Source: Bacillota bacterium
GTDB taxonomy: Bacteria > Bacillota > Clostridia > Christensenellales > CAG-138
Assembly: GCA_023451115.1 (NCBI GenBank)
Contig: JAEXFV010000107.1
Coordinates: 1 to 24,303, forward strand
Direction: 5' to 3'
Length of the DNA stretch: 24,303 nucleotides
Below, one piece after another: positions 15,835 through 24,167 of this stretch (positions are counted from its first letter, which is position 1; each line of letters opens with the position of its first letter). The notes under the pieces were generated by a model, which was given only the letters and a program-made list of their open reading frames with translations, ran no database searches and was not told the DNA's origin. The position numbers and the translations under genes were made by a program.

Positions 15835-17103
15835 ATGCTGGAAATGGATTATGAAAGCGGCCAATTTGCGCAACTAAAAGTAGTAGGCGTGGGCGGCGCA
15901 GGAAATAACGCCGTTAACCGCATGATTCAATATGGCCTGCGAGGCGTGGAGTTTATTGCTGTAAATACGGACAAGCAGGCGCTTTACCTCTCCCGGGCTA
16001 ATCAAAAAATACAAATTGGTGAAAAGCTGACCAAAGGCCTTGGCGCGGGTGCGGACCCGGAGGTAGGCCGCAAAGCGGCGGAAGAGAGCCGAGATCAGCT
16101 TTCGGAAGCGCTCAAAGGAGCGGACCTGGTGTTTATTACCGCAGGCATGGGAGGCGGCACCGGCACGGGCGCGGCCGCTATTGTGGCGGAATGTGCTAAA
16201 GAAATGGGCATTCTTACGGTAGGCGTTATCACAAAGCCCTTTAAATTTGAAGGCAAAGTGCGTATGCGCAATGCGGAGACCGGCATTCAAAACTTAAAAG
16301 CAGCAGTCGATACCCTGATCACGATCCCCAACGACCGACTGCTTGATGTGGTGAAAACGTCCAGCTTGGTGGATGCTTTGCGGGTGGCGGATGATGTGCT
16401 GCGCCAAGGCATCCAGGGCATCAGCGACCTGATCGCAGTGCCCAGCATGATCAACTTGGACTTTGCGGATGTTAAGTCCATTATGAAGGAAAAGGGCATG
16501 GCCCATATGGGAATTGGGAATGCCTCCGGCGATAAACGGGCGGTAGAGGCGGCCCGGCAGGCTGTAGAGAGCCCCTTGCTGGAAACCACTATTAACGGCG
16601 CCAAAGGCATCCTGATGAACATCACCGGCGGCCCGGATATGGGCTTGTTTGAAGTGAATGAGGCTGCAGAGCTGATCCAGTCCACTGCAGATCCAGATGC
16701 AAACATTATCTTTGGCGCCGGTATTGATGATGAAATGGGCGATTCGCTGCGCATTACCGTAATTGCCACAGGGTTTGAAACCGCTCCCGCAGAACAACAA
16801 ATGCAACCGAATATGCCAGGGCGCGATGTGCGCAACGTTCGTGGGGATAAATTGGATAGCGTTCGGACCGACCGGCCGGAACTGCAAGTGCCCCGAGTAC
16901 AAGGATGGCAAAACCGCCAAGCGCCTCAAGTACAGTGGCCCCAATCCCCCCAGCACCCCCAACAGGGCTACAACAATCCGCCTCAACCCCAAACGGGTGC
17001 GCAGGAGCCCATACAGCCGGGTGAAGGGGTGCAAAACGTATCTCCCCGGGATCGTCGCGGCAATTTGGATGTACCCAGCTTTTTACGAAATAAAGACAAA
17101 TGA
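15835..17103 (+). CDS. ftsZ: Cell division GTPase FtsZ
   Basis: The protein has 422 residues. FtsZ is the tubulin-like GTPase that forms the division ring. The N-terminus KVVGVGGAGNNAVNRM binds nucleotide; the tubulin signature is GMGGGTGTGAAAIVAECAKE. The T7 loop region (NLDFADVKSIMKEKG) supplies the catalytic aspartate. After the core at about residue 320 comes a linker of roughly 90 residues rich in Gln, Pro and Asn. The C-terminal peptide GNLDVPSFLRNKDK is the FtsA/SepF binding site. The start follows AGGGGG by 8 nt. A terminator lies directly after the gene. No spoIIGA-sigE genes follow, unlike in many spore formers. Confidence 0.98.
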   Translation: MLEMDYESGQFAQLKVVGVGGAGNNAVNRMIQYGLRGVEFIAVNTDKQALYLSRANQKIQIGEKLTKGLGAGADPEVGRKAAEESRDQLSEALKGADLVFITAGMGGGTGTGAAAIVAECAKEMGILTVGVITKPFKFEGKVRMRNAETGIQNLKAAVDTLITIPNDRLLDVVKTSSLVDALRVADDVLRQGIQGISDLIAVPSMINLDFADVKSIMKEKGMAHMGIGNASGDKRAVEAARQAVESPLLETTINGAKGILMNITGGPDMGLFEVNEAAELIQSTADPDANIIFGAGIDDEMGDSLRITVIATGFETAPAEQQMQPNMPGRDVRNVRGDKLDSVRTDRPELQVPRVQGWQNRQAPQVQWPQSPQHPQQGYNNPPQPQTGAQEPIQPGEGVQNVSPRDRRGNLDVPSFLRNKDK

Positions 17104-17116
17104 TGTTAGGCAAATG

Positions 17117-17145
17117 AAAAGGGCGTGACGGCACGCCCTTTTGTT
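17117..17145 (+). terminator. Intrinsic terminator after ftsZ
   Basis: A perfect 7-bp GC-rich stem, GGGCGTG (17121-17127) and CACGCCC (17132-17138), has an ACGG loop and is extended by AAAA/TTTT, followed by TTTTGTT. It closes the dcw transcription unit. Confidence 0.9.
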
Positions 17146-17194
17146 CTGCCACAGGAAATTTACAAAATACTGGCTTTTCCCCATGCGCTGTAAA

Positions 17195-17203
17195 TGGTAT
17201 GAT
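17195..17203 (+). promoter_or_regulatory. Extended -10 promoter candidate for the CAP protein gene
   Basis: TG-G-TATGAT (TG 17195-17196, hexamer 17198-17203) lies 34 nt before the ATG and just after the ftsZ terminator, so a promoter is required here. No convincing -35 hexamer is visible, as is common with extended -10 elements. Confidence 0.55.
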
Positions 17204-17237
17204 ACCAATAACAAATGGTTGAAATGGAGACGGCTTT

Positions 17238-18122
17238 ATGAAACGCATCGTTGCACTGTTGTTGGGCATGATTATGATTTTTTTGGCGCTGCCCGTTATT
17301 GCTTTGGCGGACACGGTTGAGGTTACAGGCAGTGGAGTTAACGTCCGTACAGGACCTGGTACAAGCTATCAGAGCCTGGGAAAATTATCCAAGGGGGCAA
17401 AATTGGAGCGTATTGCTCAGGAGGCGGGCTGGTCCCAGGTTACGTATAACGGGGAAAGGGCGTATATCAGCAGCCGTTATGTAAAAGCGGTGGAACAGGC
17501 GCGCGTTGAGGAGCAGAGCTATGTAACTGCGCGGTACAATATCTACGTATATGAAAAGGCCAGCGCCAGCAGCAAAGCTTTAGTAGTGGCCAAAAAGGGA
17601 GCGGCGCTGCAAAAGCTGGGAGAGAGCGGGAAATACACCAAGGTGTTGGTAAATGCCGAAACCACCGGTTATGTTTATACCCCCTATGTTAGCCCGGCGC
17701 AAACCGTAGAGGCCAACCAGGCTCCTACCGCCACAGAGGGGAGCTTTTTGACGGAACTTGCCCAGGAGGCAATTGATTTGACCAACCAGGTGCGCAAAAA
17801 GAATGGCGTGCAAACGTTAAAGGTCAGTGAGGCCCTTACCGTTGCGGCGCAAATTCGTTGCAATGAAATTGTGAAGAAGTTTTCCCATACCCGGCCGGAT
17901 GGGAGCCAGCCCAACACGGTGGATGCAAAAATATTAGGGGAAAACATTGCGAGGGCAGACAGCGGACTGTTTTTAACAGCCAAATCCATCATCGTGGAGG
18001 ATGGGTTTATGACATCCAGCGCCCATAAGAAAAATATGCTTTCGAAAAATTACAAAACCATTGGTATGGCGGGCCAAACCGTAAATGGGATGACCTACTG
18101 GGTGCAGCTTTTTGGGGCTTAA
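17238..18122 (+). CDS. Secreted SH3b-CAP (SCP/PR1) domain protein
   Basis: The 294-residue precursor has a Sec signal peptide (MKRIVALLLG to VIALA, cleavage after about residue 24). Residues about 25-88 are a bacterial SH3 domain (GVNVRTGPGTSYQSLGKLSKG, then GWSQVTYNGERAYISSRYV), and about 95-155 a second, more degenerate SH3-like unit. Residues about 170-294 are a CAP domain (LTNQVRKKNGVQTLKVSEAL, FSHTRPDGSQP, GENIA, SSAHKKNMLSKNYKTIGMA, WVQLFGA). This resembles YkwD-type proteins of Firmicutes. SH3b units usually bind peptidoglycan, so it is probably cell-wall associated. The biochemical role of bacterial CAP domains is unclear. It is transcribed alone between two terminators. Confidence 0.9.
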   Translation: MKRIVALLLGMIMIFLALPVIALADTVEVTGSGVNVRTGPGTSYQSLGKLSKGAKLERIAQEAGWSQVTYNGERAYISSRYVKAVEQARVEEQSYVTARYNIYVYEKASASSKALVVAKKGAALQKLGESGKYTKVLVNAETTGYVYTPYVSPAQTVEANQAPTATEGSFLTELAQEAIDLTNQVRKKNGVQTLKVSEALTVAAQIRCNEIVKKFSHTRPDGSQPNTVDAKILGENIARADSGLFLTAKSIIVEDGFMTSSAHKKNMLSKNYKTIGMAGQTVNGMTYWVQLFGA

Positions 18123-18132
18123 AGGTTATTTG

Positions 18133-18168
18133 GCGTCCTGTCGGGAATACCGGCAGGACGCTTTTTTT
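18133..18168 (+). terminator. Intrinsic terminator after the CAP protein gene
   Basis: GCGTCCTG (18133-18140) pairs with CAGGACGC (18154-18161), and the stem continues inward with TCGG/CCGG (one G-U) around a GAATA loop. Seven T follow. It isolates the CAP gene from the heat-shock operon. Confidence 0.95.
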
Positions 18169-18219
18169 ATTGCACAGATTTTTGTTGCTACTTTGTCACA
18201 TTGCGGCCTGTGCCATCCC

Positions 18220-18248
18220 TTGACAAAGCTGCAGTAGAGTGCTATTTT
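18220..18248 (+). promoter_or_regulatory. Sigma-A promoter of the hrcA operon
   Basis: A consensus TTGACA (18220-18225), a 17-nt spacer and TATTTT (18243-18248) predict initiation near 18255, which falls inside the CIRCE element. It is the only promoter I see before hrcA-grpE-dnaK-dnaJ. Confidence 0.85.
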
Positions 18249-18252
18249 TATG

Positions 18253-18279
18253 TTAGCACTCAAGGAAGATGAGTGCTAA
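18253..18279 (+). promoter_or_regulatory. CIRCE operator (HrcA binding site)
   Basis: TTAGCACTC (18253-18261), nine bases, then GAGTGCTAA (18271-18279) is a perfect match to the CIRCE consensus. HrcA dimers bind it under normal conditions. Here it covers the start of transcription, giving autorepression of hrcA and repression of the chaperones until heat or misfolding titrates GroEL away from HrcA. Confidence 0.98.
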
Positions 18280-18315
18280 CATTGAATGAGAAACAAGGAA
18301 GGAGATGAGGAGCAG

Positions 18316-19356
18316 ATGGAACTGGATGCACGTAAGATGCGTATTTTGCAGGCCGTAATTGACGATTATATTCTGACAGCAGCACCCGTAGGCTCCCGTA
18401 GCATCTCCAAGCGGGCGGATTTCAACCTATCCTCCGCTACCATCCGTAACGAAATGAGCGACCTGGAGGAAATGGGCTTATTGGAGCAGCCGCATACCTC
18501 TGCTGGGCGCATTCCCTCTGACAAAGCCTATCGCTTATATGTAAACAGCATTATGCAGCGGGCTCAGCTTTCCGATGAAGAGCGCAAGGCGATACGTTCC
18601 TATTTTTCCCGCCGCATGGAAGAGGTTGAGGCTGTCGTAAAGCAAACCGCTACCGCCTTATCCGATATTACCCGGTATACCGCCATGGTGTTGCCGCCTC
18701 AGCTGCATGCAATCCGGTTAAAGCACTTGCAAATTGTGCCGGTTACCAGTGACCGTGCGCTGCTGGTGCTGGTGACGGACGCAGGGTTTATACGGGACGC
18801 TATGATACGCCTCCCCGAGGGATTGACCACACAGGATATGGAGCGGCTTTCCCGTATGCTGACCCAGCGCCTTTCCGATCAACGGCTGGATCAGATTGCC
18901 GCAGTAGAAATGGGAGAGCTGCGAGAGAAGCTGGGGCAGGACCGGGTCTTTTTCAATCAGGTAATGGATGCCATTGGCCGGAACATGCAGCCTGGAGCGC
19001 AAACGGTGGAACTCTCCGGAGCTACCAATATTTTATATTATCCGGAGTATAACGATGTGGACAAAGCGAAAAGCTTTTTGTCCGCAATCGAAGGGAAAGA
19101 CACGCTGTACCGCATGCTGAAGCGGGCATCTTCACTGGAGTTTTCTGTAACCATTGGCAGTGAAAACGATCAGGAAGAGCTTAAGGATTGTAGCGTAGTA
19201 ACAGCGACCTATAAGATAGGCAGCGACCCGCTTGGATCATTTGGAATCATAGGCCCAACGCGGATGCCCTATGCGAGAATCCTTTCCATTTTGGAATATA
19301 TGAGCATGAGCTTATCGGAAGCCCTATTAGGGGTTCTGGATGATGAACAGCGGTAA
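18316..19356 (+). CDS. hrcA: Heat-inducible transcription repressor HrcA
   Basis: From the ATG at 18316 the protein has 346 residues, normal for HrcA. The N-terminal winged helix (MELDARKMRILQAVIDDYI, PVGSRSISKRADFNLSSATIRNEMSDLEEMGLLEQPHTSAGRIPSDKAYRLYV) is highly typical. It is followed by the GAF-like inducer domain (LLVLVTDAGFIRDAMIRLPEG) and the C-terminal IGSENDQEELKDCSVVTATY and GSFGIIGPTRMPYARILSILEY. An in-frame ATG at 18286 adds ten residues but has no binding site, while 18316 has GGAG/GAGGAG upstream and the family N-terminus. It is first in the operon and acts on the CIRCE just upstream. Confidence 0.97.
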   Translation: MELDARKMRILQAVIDDYILTAAPVGSRSISKRADFNLSSATIRNEMSDLEEMGLLEQPHTSAGRIPSDKAYRLYVNSIMQRAQLSDEERKAIRSYFSRRMEEVEAVVKQTATALSDITRYTAMVLPPQLHAIRLKHLQIVPVTSDRALLVLVTDAGFIRDAMIRLPEGLTTQDMERLSRMLTQRLSDQRLDQIAAVEMGELREKLGQDRVFFNQVMDAIGRNMQPGAQTVELSGATNILYYPEYNDVDKAKSFLSAIEGKDTLYRMLKRASSLEFSVTIGSENDQEELKDCSVVTATYKIGSDPLGSFGIIGPTRMPYARILSILEYMSMSLSEALLGVLDDEQR

Positions 19357-19392
19357 CCCAGTGGGTACGGGGCCGCGAGAGGAGGAAGAGAC

Positions 19393-19971
19393 TTGGCAAA
19401 AAGTAAGAAGGCTGAGGAAAAAAAACAGGTAAACCCGGCACCGGAACAGCAAGAGCAGGGGCAGGAGAAGGAAGCTGCCCAACCTGTAGCGGAAAATGTG
19501 ACGCTGACCACTGAGGAGTTTAACCAGGTAAAAGCCCACATTGAAACCTTGCAAAAGGAAAAAGACGAGGCAATCGGGCTTGCCCAGCGTTTACAGGCAG
19601 ATTTTGATAATTACCGCAAACGCAACGCTACTTTGCGCGCAGATAGCTATGATGATGGCGTGCGGGAATGCATCAAAGAGTTGATTCCCACATTGGATAA
19701 CTTTGACAGGGCCTTGGAGAACGCCATTGGCGTGGAACCAAAGTTTTTGGAGGGTATTCAGCTGGTGCAGCGTACGTTGCTGGACGCGCTGCATAAAGTG
19801 GGCTTGCAGGAAATCCCAGCGGAGGGGCAGTTTGATCCTAACCTGCACAACGCGGTGATGCAGGAAGAAGCGCAAGGCAGGAAAAGCGGCGAAATATTGG
19901 AAGTTTTCCAAAAAGGATATGAGGTCAAGGGTAAGATATTGCGGCATACTATGGTAAAGGTTGCCCAGTAA
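19393..19971 (+). CDS. grpE: Nucleotide exchange factor GrpE
   Basis: The protein has 192 residues. GrpE dimers release ADP from DnaK and act as a thermosensor. A charged, Gln/Glu-rich head of about 40 residues precedes the long dimerising helix (VKAHIETLQKEKDEAIGLAQ, then LQADFDNYRKRNA). The four-helix region (ELIPTLDNFDRALE) and the beta wing (PAEGQFDPNLHNAVMQEEA, GYEVKGKILRHTMVKVAQ) follow. The start is TTG, chosen because AGGAGG lies 7 nt upstream and no ATG is available. It is 36 nt after hrcA and 65 nt before dnaK. Confidence 0.97.
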   Translation: MAKSKKAEEKKQVNPAPEQQEQGQEKEAAQPVAENVTLTTEEFNQVKAHIETLQKEKDEAIGLAQRLQADFDNYRKRNATLRADSYDDGVRECIKELIPTLDNFDRALENAIGVEPKFLEGIQLVQRTLLDALHKVGLQEIPAEGQFDPNLHNAVMQEEAQGRKSGEILEVFQKGYEVKGKILRHTMVKVAQ

Positions 19972-20036
19972 ACACCCTGGCGATAAAGATTGGAACAAAA
20001 GCGAAACAAAGTTTAGCTGAAATAGGAGGCATTTTT

Positions 20037-21884
20037 ATGGGTAAGATTATTGGCATTGATTTGGGCACGACCAATTCCTGCGTAGCTGTATTGGAAGGCG
20101 GCGAGCCTGTTGTAATCCCCAATGCGGAAGGCGGAAGGACGACTCCCTCTGTTGTGGCGTTTAAAGATGGGGAACGTATGGTAGGCCAGGTGGCAAAGCG
20201 TCAGGCGATTACCAACCCGGATCGTACAGTGAGCTCCATTAAAAGGGAAATGGGCACTTCCCATAAAGTAAAGATTGATAGCAAGGAATATACGCCGCAG
20301 GAAATCTCCGCAATGATTCTGCAAAAGCTCAAACAGGATGCGGAAGCTTATTTGGGAGAGGCCGTGAGCCAGGCGGTAATCACCGTGCCTGCATATTTCA
20401 GCGATAGCCAGCGGCAGGCCACCAAAGACGCAGGGCGCATTGCAGGCCTGGAAGTATTGCGTATCATCAATGAGCCCACAGCGGCCTCCCTGGCCTATGG
20501 TATGGATAAGGAAACCAACCAAAAGATTTTGGTATATGACTTGGGCGGCGGTACCTTTGACGTATCCATCCTGGAGATTGGCGATGGCGTATTTGAAGTG
20601 TTGGCCACTGCAGGCAACAACCGCTTGGGCGGTGATGACTTTGACGATCGGGTGATGAATTATATTGCCGATCAGTTCAAGAAAGACCAAGGCATTGACC
20701 TGCGCAAGGATCGTATGGCGTTGCAGCGGCTGAAGGAAGCGGCAGAAAAGGCTAAGATTGAGCTTTCCGGCATGACCCAAACCAATATCAACCTGCCTTT
20801 TATCACGATGGATGCTTCCGGCCCCAAACACTTGGATATGACGTTGGCCAGGGCCAAGTTTAACGAACTGACCAGCGACCTGGTGGATAAAACCAAGGAA
20901 TGTGTATTTAAGGCGATGAAAGACGCCGGGCTCACCAATGCCCAAGTAGATAAGGTAATCCTGGTAGGTGGTTCCAGCCGTATTCCGGCCGTGCAGGAAA
21001 TGGTTAAGAACGTAACAGGGAAAGAGCCCTTTAAGGGGATTAACCCTGATGAATGCGTTGCCATTGGCGCAGCGATCCAGGCTGGCGTATTGGGCGGCGA
21101 GGTAAAGGATATCCTGCTGTTGGACGTAACGCCTCTTTCCCTGGGTATTGAAACGGTTGGCGGCGTATTTACCCGCTTGATCGACCGAAATACCACTATT
21201 CCTACCAAAAAGAGCCAGGTATTCTCTACCGCTGCAGATGGCCAAACCTCTGTTGAGGTACATGTGCTGCAAGGCGAGCGGGAAATGGCGCAGTATAATA
21301 AAACGCTGGGCCGCTTCCAGTTGGCGGGCATTGCGCCGGCGCCCCGCGGCGTGCCGCAGATTGAGGTTACCTTTGATATTGACGCCAATGGCATTGTACA
21401 CGTTTCCGCTAAGGATTTGGGAACAGGCAATGAGCAGAAGGTGACCATTACCGCATCCACCAACCTGAATGAGGATGAAATTAAAAAGGCGGTTGAGGAA
21501 GCGGAGCGTTTTGCCAATGAAGATAAGCAGCGTAAGGAAAGCGTGGAAACCCGTAACCACGCGGATCAGCTTGTTTATACCACGGAAAAGACGCTCAAGG
21601 AGTTGGGCGACAAGATCCCCGCGGATGATAAAAAGAAGGTGGAAGACGCCATTTCCGATTTGAAGAAGACGCTGGAGGGCGATGACGCAGCCATGATTAA
21701 GGCTGCTACGGAGAAGGCGACAGAGGTTTCTTACGACGTATTTGGCAAGATCTATCAGCAGGCGCAGCAGGAGCAGCAGGCAGCTGGCGCAGCAGGCGCG
21801 CAGCAAGCGGGCCAGCAGCACCAGGATGATAATGTGGTAGATGCGGAATATGAGGTTGTGGACGACGACGAGAAGAAGAAATAG
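20037..21884 (+). CDS. dnaK: Molecular chaperone DnaK (Hsp70)
   Basis: The protein has 615 residues. The ATPase domain begins GKIIGIDLGTTNSCVAVLEGG and contains VITVPAYFSDSQRQATKDAG, IINEPTAASLAYG, VYDLGGGTFDVSILE and ILVGGSSRIPAVQEMV. The linker DILLLDVTPLSLGIET leads to the substrate-binding domain, a helical lid and an Ala/Gln-rich tail ending in EYEVVDDDEKKK. The segment after TVSSIKREMG lacks the roughly 23-residue insertion of Gram-negative DnaK, supporting a Firmicutes origin. TAGGAGG precedes the ATG. It works with the GrpE and DnaJ encoded on either side. An open antisense frame covers nearly the whole gene and is a coding-bias artefact. Confidence 0.99.
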   Translation: MGKIIGIDLGTTNSCVAVLEGGEPVVIPNAEGGRTTPSVVAFKDGERMVGQVAKRQAITNPDRTVSSIKREMGTSHKVKIDSKEYTPQEISAMILQKLKQDAEAYLGEAVSQAVITVPAYFSDSQRQATKDAGRIAGLEVLRIINEPTAASLAYGMDKETNQKILVYDLGGGTFDVSILEIGDGVFEVLATAGNNRLGGDDFDDRVMNYIADQFKKDQGIDLRKDRMALQRLKEAAEKAKIELSGMTQTNINLPFITMDASGPKHLDMTLARAKFNELTSDLVDKTKECVFKAMKDAGLTNAQVDKVILVGGSSRIPAVQEMVKNVTGKEPFKGINPDECVAIGAAIQAGVLGGEVKDILLLDVTPLSLGIETVGGVFTRLIDRNTTIPTKKSQVFSTAADGQTSVEVHVLQGEREMAQYNKTLGRFQLAGIAPAPRGVPQIEVTFDIDANGIVHVSAKDLGTGNEQKVTITASTNLNEDEIKKAVEEAERFANEDKQRKESVETRNHADQLVYTTEKTLKELGDKIPADDKKKVEDAISDLKKTLEGDDAAMIKAATEKATEVSYDVFGKIYQQAQQEQQAAGAAGAQQAGQQHQDDNVVDAEYEVVDDDEKKK

Positions 21885-21926
21885 CATTGTCTTTGCCCAC
21901 GTAAAAACACAAATATAAGGTGGTAC

Positions 21927-21955
21927 AGGATTAGGGGAAAATCCCCTAATCCTTT
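21927..21955 (+). terminator. Stable dnaK-dnaJ intergenic hairpin
   Basis: AGGATTAGGGG (21927-21937) pairs perfectly over 11 bp with CCCCTAATCCT (21943-21953) around an AAAAT-type loop. Only three T follow, so it is a weak terminator at best. It may stabilise the upstream dnaK message or reduce dnaJ expression relative to dnaK. Confidence 0.6.
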
Positions 21956-21976
21956 CATCCTGTTCATGAGGGGAAT

Positions 21977-23109
21977 ATGGCAGAGAAACGAGATTACTAT
22001 GAGGTGCTGGGGGTAGACAAAAGCGCTACGGAGAGCGAAATAAAAAGCGCGTTCCGCAAGCAGGCCAAAACCTGCCACCCGGACTTGCACCCAGGCGATA
22101 AAGAAGCGGAAGCGAAATTTAAAGAGATCAACGAGGCGGCGGAAGTTCTGTCGGATCCTGACAAGCGCGCCAAGTATGATCAATTTGGCCATGCGGCTTT
22201 TGACCCCACTGCAGGGGGCGCAGGCGGAGGGTATTCGCCATTTGGAGGCGGGTTTGGGGGCTTTTCCGATATTTTTGAAACCATGTTTGGCGGCGGCTTT
22301 TCCTCTGGCAGCCAGCGCACTGGCCCTTTGCAAGGGGACGATTTGCGCTATACGCTGACAGTAAACTTTGAAGATGCTGCGTTTGGCGTGAAAAGGGAAA
22401 TCGTCATCCCACGGGAAGATAACTGTGCCACTTGCGGCGGCACAGGCGCAAAACCGGGTACATCGCCTACCCGTTGTCCCACTTGTGTGGCACTGGCCAG
22501 GTACGTACCCAGCAAAACACCATGTTTGGCGCCTTTTCCTCTGTGCGGCCCTGTACGGCCTGTGGAGGCACCGGCCAGATCATCAAAGAGCCCTGCTTGG
22601 ATTGCAAGGGAAGCGGCCGTATCAAGAAAACAAGCCGCATTGTAGTGAATGTTCCGGCAGGAATTGATGATGGACAAACGCTGAACATCCGCGGCGAAGG
22701 AGAGGCAGGCCTGCGTGGCGGCGGTAGAGGGGATTTATATGTTACCATACGGGTGAAACCCCATAAGCTGTTCCGCCGTCAGGGATATGATTTGTACCTG
22801 GATATGAAAATCCCCTTCGCTACAGCAGCATTGGGTGGAGAAATTCAGGTGCCTACCCTGACCAATCCTATCAAATATCAAATACCGGAAGGCACGCAAA
22901 CGGGAACCACATTCCGTATGCGGGAGCAGGGAATTCAACGGCTTAGAGGCAGCGGAAAGGGAGACCTGCTGGTGCGGGTTGAGGTGGAAGTGCCCAAGCG
23001 CATGAACGAACAACAAAAAGAGGCGCTGCGCGCATTCGCCCAGACATTGGGAGAGGCGCGGCAGGAGCCGGAGGTAAAACATAACAAAAAGGGATTTTTC
23101 CGAAAATAA
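21977..23109 (+). CDS. dnaJ: Chaperone protein DnaJ (Hsp40), frameshifted
   Basis: Joined across one frameshift this is a type I DnaJ of about 377 residues. The J domain (RDYYEVLGVDKSATESEIKS) has its HPD at residues 34-36, which stimulates DnaK ATPase. A Gly/Phe-rich region follows, then four zinc-binding CxxCxGxG-type repeats (CATCGGTG, CPTC-GTG, CTACGGTG, CLDCKGSG) and the substrate domain (VNVPAGIDDGQTLNIRGEGE). The frame breaks in the second zinc repeat, at about 22486-22487: the sequence reads TGTGTGGC where TGTGGTGGC would restore CPTCGGTGQV. Everything else is intact, so loss of one G by sequencing error is more likely than a real mutation. GAGGGG precedes the ATG. Confidence 0.93.
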
Positions 23110-23122
23110 CTGACAATAACAG

Positions 23123-23176
23123 ATAAAAAAGAAAAGCATGCAACGGAGAAGCTGGATAAGCAAAGCTTCTCCGTTG
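23123..23176 (-). terminator. Terminator between the converging dnaJ and merR-type genes
   Basis: CAACGGAGAAGC (23141-23152) and GCTTCTCCGTTG (23165-23176) form a perfect 12-bp stem with a 12-nt loop. On the minus strand it is followed by CATGC and T-rich sequence (plus 23124-23136 is A-rich), so it ends the regulator gene. It may also slow plus-strand read-through from dnaJ, where no T run follows. Confidence 0.75.
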
Positions 23177-23190
23177 TGTATAGCATGGAT

Positions 23191-23973
23191 TTAACTGCCC
23201 AAATAGAATTGCGCCTGATAGCTCCATTGCAATATACCGGATACCATAATGAACAATGCAGTAAAACTAGGCGCAACGTGGTGTTGGCTTTTTGCTATTT
23301 GCAGTAATTCATTCAATTTATATTCTTTATTTTCTTCGGTGCAATCAGCGCATAAATAGTTTCCTGCTGGCAATACCTTCAACCCATTTATTTCTTTATA
23401 ACGGATGCATACTGCAAATAATCGAGAAATCCCATTTTCAGTATAAACACCAGCCAAATCTTCAAACGCAAATTGCTCTTTTTGTGAAGAACCGATTTTA
23501 TCATAAAAGTGGCTTAAATAATTCCAAAGATTATCCAGCGTTGGCGTCTCCAATGTGTCGGAGAGGAGTATGACCCGCTTGGGGAAATGTTTGATGAATA
23601 TGCCGTGCTCTTTCTCCTGTTTATGCAAGTTTTTTATATAGCTCTCTTTCGCAAGCTGTATTTTAGACTTGCTATATGCAAGCCCAGCAATTTTTTCATC
23701 CGCTTTTCGTTCTGCTTTTTCTAAAAATTCAATTACTTTTTTCAAATCATCATATTCCAAAACCCGCTTTATTTCTTGCAAGGGTAAATCCATTTGCTGC
23801 AAAGCCCGCACGGTGTTCAAACGCACAATATCCTGTTCCGTATAATACCGGTAGTTTGTCCATTCATTTTTTCTGCTGGGTTTAACAAGTCCGATACGGT
23901 CATAATGCCGCAATGTTTCCGCAGTCACGTTAACGGTTTTGGCAGCTTCGCTTACTGAAAAATATTTTTCCAT
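23191..23973 (-). CDS. MerR-family transcriptional regulator with effector-binding-like C-terminus
   Basis: From the ATG at 23973 (AGGAG 5 nt upstream) the protein has 260 residues. The N-terminal MerR winged helix reads YFSVSEAAKTVNVTAETLRHYDRIGLVKPSR, then NYRYYTEQDIVRLNTVRALQQMDLPLQEIKRVL. A long dimerisation helix follows (about 75-120). The C-terminal half is about 120 residues and ends ILQWSYQAQFYLGS, which recalls the BmrR/GyrI-type ligand domain. It includes a CADC pair, but there is no metal-binding MerR signature. The ligand is unknown. The frame extends upstream to 24024, but this would be translated operator sequence. It faces a lipoprotein gene across a MerR-type promoter, so it probably activates that gene and represses itself. 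Confidence 0.9.
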   Translation of the reverse strand: MEKYFSVSEAAKTVNVTAETLRHYDRIGLVKPSRKNEWTNYRYYTEQDIVRLNTVRALQQMDLPLQEIKRVLEYDDLKKVIEFLEKAERKADEKIAGLAYSKSKIQLAKESYIKNLHKQEKEHGIFIKHFPKRVILLSDTLETPTLDNLWNYLSHFYDKIGSSQKEQFAFEDLAGVYTENGISRLFAVCIRYKEINGLKVLPAGNYLCADCTEENKEYKLNELLQIAKSQHHVAPSFTALFIMVSGILQWSYQAQFYLGS

Positions 23974-23989
23974 TTTTTCTCCTGCACTA

Positions 23990-24020
23990 TTGACCTTTGT
24001 GTTACACAAAGGTTTATGAT
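23990..24020 (+). promoter_or_regulatory. MerR-type promoter with 19-bp spacer and central palindrome
   Basis: On the plus strand TTGACC (23990-23995) and TATGAT (24015-24020) are separated by exactly 19 bp, the over-long spacer that MerR activators untwist. A perfect palindrome with 10-bp arms, ACCTTTGTGT (23993-24002) and ACACAAAGGT (24004-24013), lies between them. This would drive the plus-strand lipoprotein gene under control of the adjacent regulator. Confidence 0.85.
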
Positions 24021-24022
24021 TC

Positions 24023-24050
24023 ATTATAGCACAAAAGCTTGGAAGGACAA
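24023..24050 (-). promoter_or_regulatory. Divergent promoter of the MerR-type regulator gene
   Basis: On the minus strand TTGTCC (plus 24045-24050), a 16-nt spacer and TATAAT (plus 24023-24028) form a promoter whose start (about 24016) lies at the edge of the palindrome. Binding of the regulator would block its own transcription. It overlaps the plus-strand -10 region. Confidence 0.7.
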
Positions 24051-24167
24051 CATATGCCGGTTAAGAAGAACGGTAGATATGGTTGCAAATCCAATGAGGG
24101 CGGGGCGGCTGCAGAGCCTTTGATTCTCGGGCCAGGCATATCAAAAACGATTGGAGGAATGTGTTTT

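Noticed and set aside
20013..21887. A 624-codon open frame antisense to dnaK
   Set aside because: It mirrors dnaK almost end to end, has no binding site or recognisable domain, and is the known artefact of strong codon bias in dnaK genes.
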